Shown in pieces: positions 13,611-15,376 of a stretch of 15,376 nt of DNA. The position numbers and the translations under genes are program-made. Location: assembly GCA_038251625.1 (NCBI GenBank), contig JBBSBE010000096.1:1-15376 (forward strand), given 5' to 3'. The notes below the pieces were generated by a model. That model ran no database searches. It was not told the DNA's origin and saw only the letters and a program-made list of their open reading frames with translations. This stretch comes from JBBQXK01 sp038251625 (GTDB lineage: Bacteria; Pseudomonadota; Alphaproteobacteria; Rhodobacterales; Rhodobacteraceae). How positions within the stretch are numbered: the stretch's first letter is position 1; every line of letters starts with the position of its first letter.

Positions 13611-13666
13611 GAAAAGCGGTGTCCACTTTTCGGGCCTCGGAACCGGGAAGGGCGTTGTCCTTTTCC
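13611..13666. repeat. Two related imperfect inverted repeats in the rpsD leader
   Basis: At 13611-13631 GAAAAG and CTTTTC flank CGGTGTCCA. A degenerate relative at 13646-13666 starts GGAAGGGCGTTGTCC and ends TTTTCC. Read on the minus strand, both follow a GAAAAG-GGACA-CGC-TTCC scheme. I recall similar AAAAGTGGACACCG elements scattered through alphaproteobacterial intergenic regions. They lie between the predicted rpsD promoter and its GTG start. Confidence 0.4.
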
Positions 13667-13715
13667 GCCGAAGCGGACGACAGGGCACCACTTGCGCGGG
13701 CCACCAACACCAATG

Positions 13716-13755
13716 AAAAGCCCCGGAAGGATTGCTCCATCCGGGACCGGGGGCT
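13716..13755 (-). terminator. Terminator of the Hint gene, interleaved with the rpsD promoter
   Basis: In minus-strand RNA a hairpin CCCGGA/TCCGGG (13745-13740 with 13727-13722) continues inward past a single U-U mismatch as GGA/UCC and is capped by a GCAA tetraloop. It is followed by GGCTTTTC. An outer pairing AGCCCC (13755-13750) with GGGGCT (13724-13719) can replace or extend it. The stem begins about 40 nt after the Hint stop codon. Confidence 0.65.
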
Positions 13756-13782
13756 GATACGCCGGGGGGCGGGGGCTGTCAA
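13754..13782 (-). promoter_or_regulatory. Predicted rpsD promoter
   Basis: A perfect -35 TTGACA (13782-13777) and the -10 hexamer TATCAG (13759-13754) are 17 nt apart on the minus strand. This is the best promoter in the window. The -10 box touches the outer arm of the upstream gene's terminator. Transcription would start near 13747, giving a leader of about 175 nt before the rpsD GTG. Confidence 0.65.
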
Positions 13783-13795
13783 CCGCGCAATCGGA

Positions 13796-14857
13796 TCACG
13801 CGGCGCGGTTATGGCGCAGGATCGCGGCTTCGGTGCGGCTGAGGTTGCGCCGCGCGTAGGCACCGTAGGCCAGCGGATCATCGCGCAGGGATGGAAGGAT
13901 GCCCATCAGGCCGGCAAGCGCGTCGGGATCCAGCCTGTCGAGCGCCGTGTTGGACGGATGGAAGCTTTCGGTTTCCAGCCCATTGGCCCAGATCACCTGA
14001 TGCCGTTCCAGCAGGATATGGACGTATGTGACCTCTCGCATCAGGTGATCGACGGCGACGGCCGCGCCGTTCACCAGATCCTCTGCCGCCACCAGCACCT
14101 CGTCGGCATTGAAAAGCTCGCGGGCAGCCGCCCCGCGCACCAGCATCCGGTGCTGTGGCGAGACGATCAGATCGCGGTCGGGCCGCCCGATGCCCAGCGC
14201 ACCGGTGCGGAAACGGATCGGGCGCAGATGCGGCATGGCGTGCAGGCGCGCGCCGCGCAATTGACGATTGGCCGCCCAGATCACAGGCCGCGGTCCGTTG
14301 TCCTGCGTCAGGATGTTGTCGCCCGGGCGCAGGCCTTCGATGGGCCGCTCGCCGCGCAGGGTGCGGATCAGTGTGCCGGGGGTAAAGCAGATCACGCCCT
14401 CGGCGGAGGCCGCGCGCGCGTCGCGGCGCGGCTCTGGCAGCAAGCGACGGACGACCCAGAGATCAAGGCCGGTGGGCGGCATCTCACCCGGCGACACAAG
14501 AAGCCTGGCGCCGGTATCGGGCACCTCGATAACCGTCAGCGCCCATTCGCGGCGACCATCGGTGACGGTAAAGCCCGCCTCTTCTGCATCGGCTGTCGGT
14601 TCGGGCACCAGCGCAGGCACACCGATGGCGTCGCCGATCAGACGACGCACCATGCGCGCCGCATGCTTGCGCAGATCCGCCATCTCTTGGGCGCCCTCCA
14701 GAACAAGAAGCGACTGCGGCCCATCCACCCGAACCGCTGCCCCCGTCCAGCGCCATGAGGCGCCGACCGTAAGAATGGCGGTTGGCGGGGCGATAAGCCC
14801 GTCCACTTCCGTCTGCGACCATGAGATGACAAACGTCGCCCGTAAGCCCGTTGTCAT
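13796..14857 (-). CDS. Hint-domain protein (Hint_2, hedgehog/intein-like)
   Basis: The product has 353 residues. A Hint_2 module spans about residues 155-301. It opens with ICFTPGTLIRT (C157 at the position of the autocatalytic nucleophile), then RPIEGLRPGDNILTQDNG, LIVSPQHRMLV (233-240) and YVHILLERHQVIWANGLETESFHP. Related Hint domains can cleave themselves by an N-S acyl shift at the leading Cys; whether this one does is not shown. The first 156 residues are not recognised; they contain VTDGRREWALTVIEVPDTGA and have no clear signal peptide. The C-terminal 50 residues are a helical tail. The start is ATG 14857-14855 with only a weak AGG upstream. It lies 114 nt after the LpxR-like gene across an AT-rich spacer, and is followed by a terminator shared in space with the rpsD promoter. 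Confidence 0.9.
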   Translation of the reverse strand: MTTGLRATFVISWSQTEVDGLIAPPTAILTVGASWRWTGAAVRVDGPQSLLVLEGAQEMADLRKHAARMVRRLIGDAIGVPALVPEPTADAEEAGFTVTDGRREWALTVIEVPDTGARLLVSPGEMPPTGLDLWVVRRLLPEPRRDARAASAEGVICFTPGTLIRTLRGERPIEGLRPGDNILTQDNGPRPVIWAANRQLRGARLHAMPHLRPIRFRTGALGIGRPDRDLIVSPQHRMLVRGAAARELFNADEVLVAAEDLVNGAAVAVDHLMREVTYVHILLERHQVIWANGLETESFHPSNTALDRLDPDALAGLMGILPSLRDDPLAYGAYARRNLSRTEAAILRHNRAA

Positions 14858-14876
14858 TCGCCTGTTTGCCTGCTCG

Positions 14877-14900
14877 TTTTTTTTAAGTTTATGTAAAAAC
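14877..14900. other. AT-rich tract upstream of the Hint gene
   Basis: Within the 114-nt gap between the LpxR-like and Hint genes, 24 bases contain only three G or C, including eight consecutive T. The surroundings are very GC-rich. It is probably part of the Hint promoter or an UP-like element (TACATA/TAAACT on the minus strand), but no matching -35 is visible. Confidence 0.35.
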
Positions 14901-14971
14901 GGTATCAGGCGACTGTTCGTGTGGATATGACATGCGTGCCACAGTTGCGCGAAAGCTGCGACTTGTGCGCA

Positions 14972-15376
14972 TCAGAACTGCAGGCCGAGCCGCAGCGAGC
15001 CCAGCAATTGCGGCTCGTCCTGGCCCTCGAATTCCTCGTCAAGCCAGGTGACGCCGTAGAAAAGGCTGGCGCGTTCGCCCTGCACCTGCATGCCCGCCCG
15101 AAGCCGCGTGCGCGTGTCCTTCAATTCGGCCACGCCGCTGGACGGCAGGTACACGCTGTCGAAGACATGGGCCACATCGCCGCCGAGGATCAGGCTGAAG
15201 CCCGGTTCCTCGGCGCCCTTGATGGTGGTGTAGCGCTGGCCCGTGGTGGTGTCGCGGACCATCAGGCTGCCGGTGCCGAAGCCCCCGATCGTCACATCCG
15301 CCCCCGCCCGCACAAGCGTTTCGACGCCCGCCTGCGCCTCGACAAAGGGCCGCACGACGGCGCTGCCGATGGGAAA
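14972..15376 (-). CDS. C-terminal part of an LpxR-like lipid A deacylase (DUF2219)
   Basis: The frame runs in from the right edge; only the last 134 residues are present. They end ASLFYGVTWLDEEFEGQ and then LLGSLRLGLQF, with alternating polar/hydrophobic strands and a terminal phenylalanine, as in outer-membrane beta-barrels. The VVRPFVEAQAGVETLVRAGA segment and the TWL-EFEGQ pattern near the end match the LpxR/DUF2219 family, whose characterised members remove the 3'-acyloxyacyl chain of lipid A at the outer membrane. The catalytic residues lie upstream of the window, so activity cannot be judged. An apparent start at 15355 is an internal GTG valine codon, not the real start. Confidence 0.75.
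   Translation of the reverse strand, partial: FPIGSAVVRPFVEAQAGVETLVRAGADVTIGGFGTGSLMVRDTTTGQRYTTIKGAEEPGFSLILGGDVAHVFDSVYLPSSGVAELKDTRTRLRAGMQVQGERASLFYGVTWLDEEFEGQDEPQLLGSLRLGLQF

Noticed and set aside
13619..14758. 379-codon plus-strand open frame opposite the Hint gene
   Set aside because: The Hint_2 motifs on the minus strand are clear; the plus frame has no recognisable domain and no Shine-Dalgarno.
1..15376. CRISPR arrays, tRNA/rRNA genes, insertion sequences, attachment sites
   Set aside because: No regularly spaced repeats, cloverleaf or rRNA sequences, transposase motifs or terminal inverted repeats were seen on either strand.

Overview
The window looks like a chromosomal segment of a GC-rich alphaproteobacterium, most likely a member of the Rhodobacteraceae/Rhodobacterales. 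The reasons are a class I (archaeal-type) lysyl-tRNA synthetase, a Hint_2-type Hint-domain protein, and DUF4864, DUF2330 and extensin-like_C proteins, all of which I associate with that group. The genus cannot be fixed from sequence alone. I see no transposase, integrase, phage gene, CRISPR array, tRNA or rRNA. The gene content is mostly conserved housekeeping plus poorly characterised envelope proteins.

Layout. 1-1033 (minus strand): a truncated small exported protein, rpmB (ribosomal protein L28) with its own promoter and terminator, and an exported DUF4864 protein. 1099-1944 (plus): a CHAD-domain protein, convergent with lysS (1959-3542, minus). Divergent from lysS is a plus-strand pair, a TerB-like protein (3654-4076) and an exported DUF2330 protein (4148-5431). 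5449-10260 (minus): a four-gene run, hisC, tyrC, an exported extensin-like LAS-type protein, and a PBP4-type D-Ala-D-Ala carboxypeptidase. The hisC and tyrC genes overlap by ATGA. Divergent from hisC is a tight plus-strand run (10449-12147) of a SAM methyltransferase, an ABM-fold protein and an AraC-family regulator. 12144-12761 (minus): a four-helix YqhA/UPF0114 membrane protein. 12950-13570: rpsD (ribosomal protein S4). 13796-14857: a Hint-domain protein. 14972 to the window end: the C-terminal part of an LpxR-like lipid A deacylase (DUF2219).

How the pieces work together. Translation genes (rpmB, lysS, rpsD) are scattered single units, each with a recognisable sigma-70-type promoter (TTGAC[A/G], 17 bp, TA-rich hexamer). 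The hisC-tyrC-extensin-dacB run couples histidine and tyrosine synthesis to two periplasmic wall proteins. The methyltransferase-ABM-AraC run looks like a small self-regulated module of unknown substrate.

No single dramatic new system stands out. The most notable signals are non-coding. The terminator behind the Hint gene is interleaved with the rpsD promoter. Two convergent genes share their stop codons in one CTAG. There is a perfect 18-bp palindrome upstream of the yqhA-like gene, and 21-bp-spaced direct repeats in front of the AraC-containing operon. Gene-free stretches are all under 230 bases and are described in the relevant entries.
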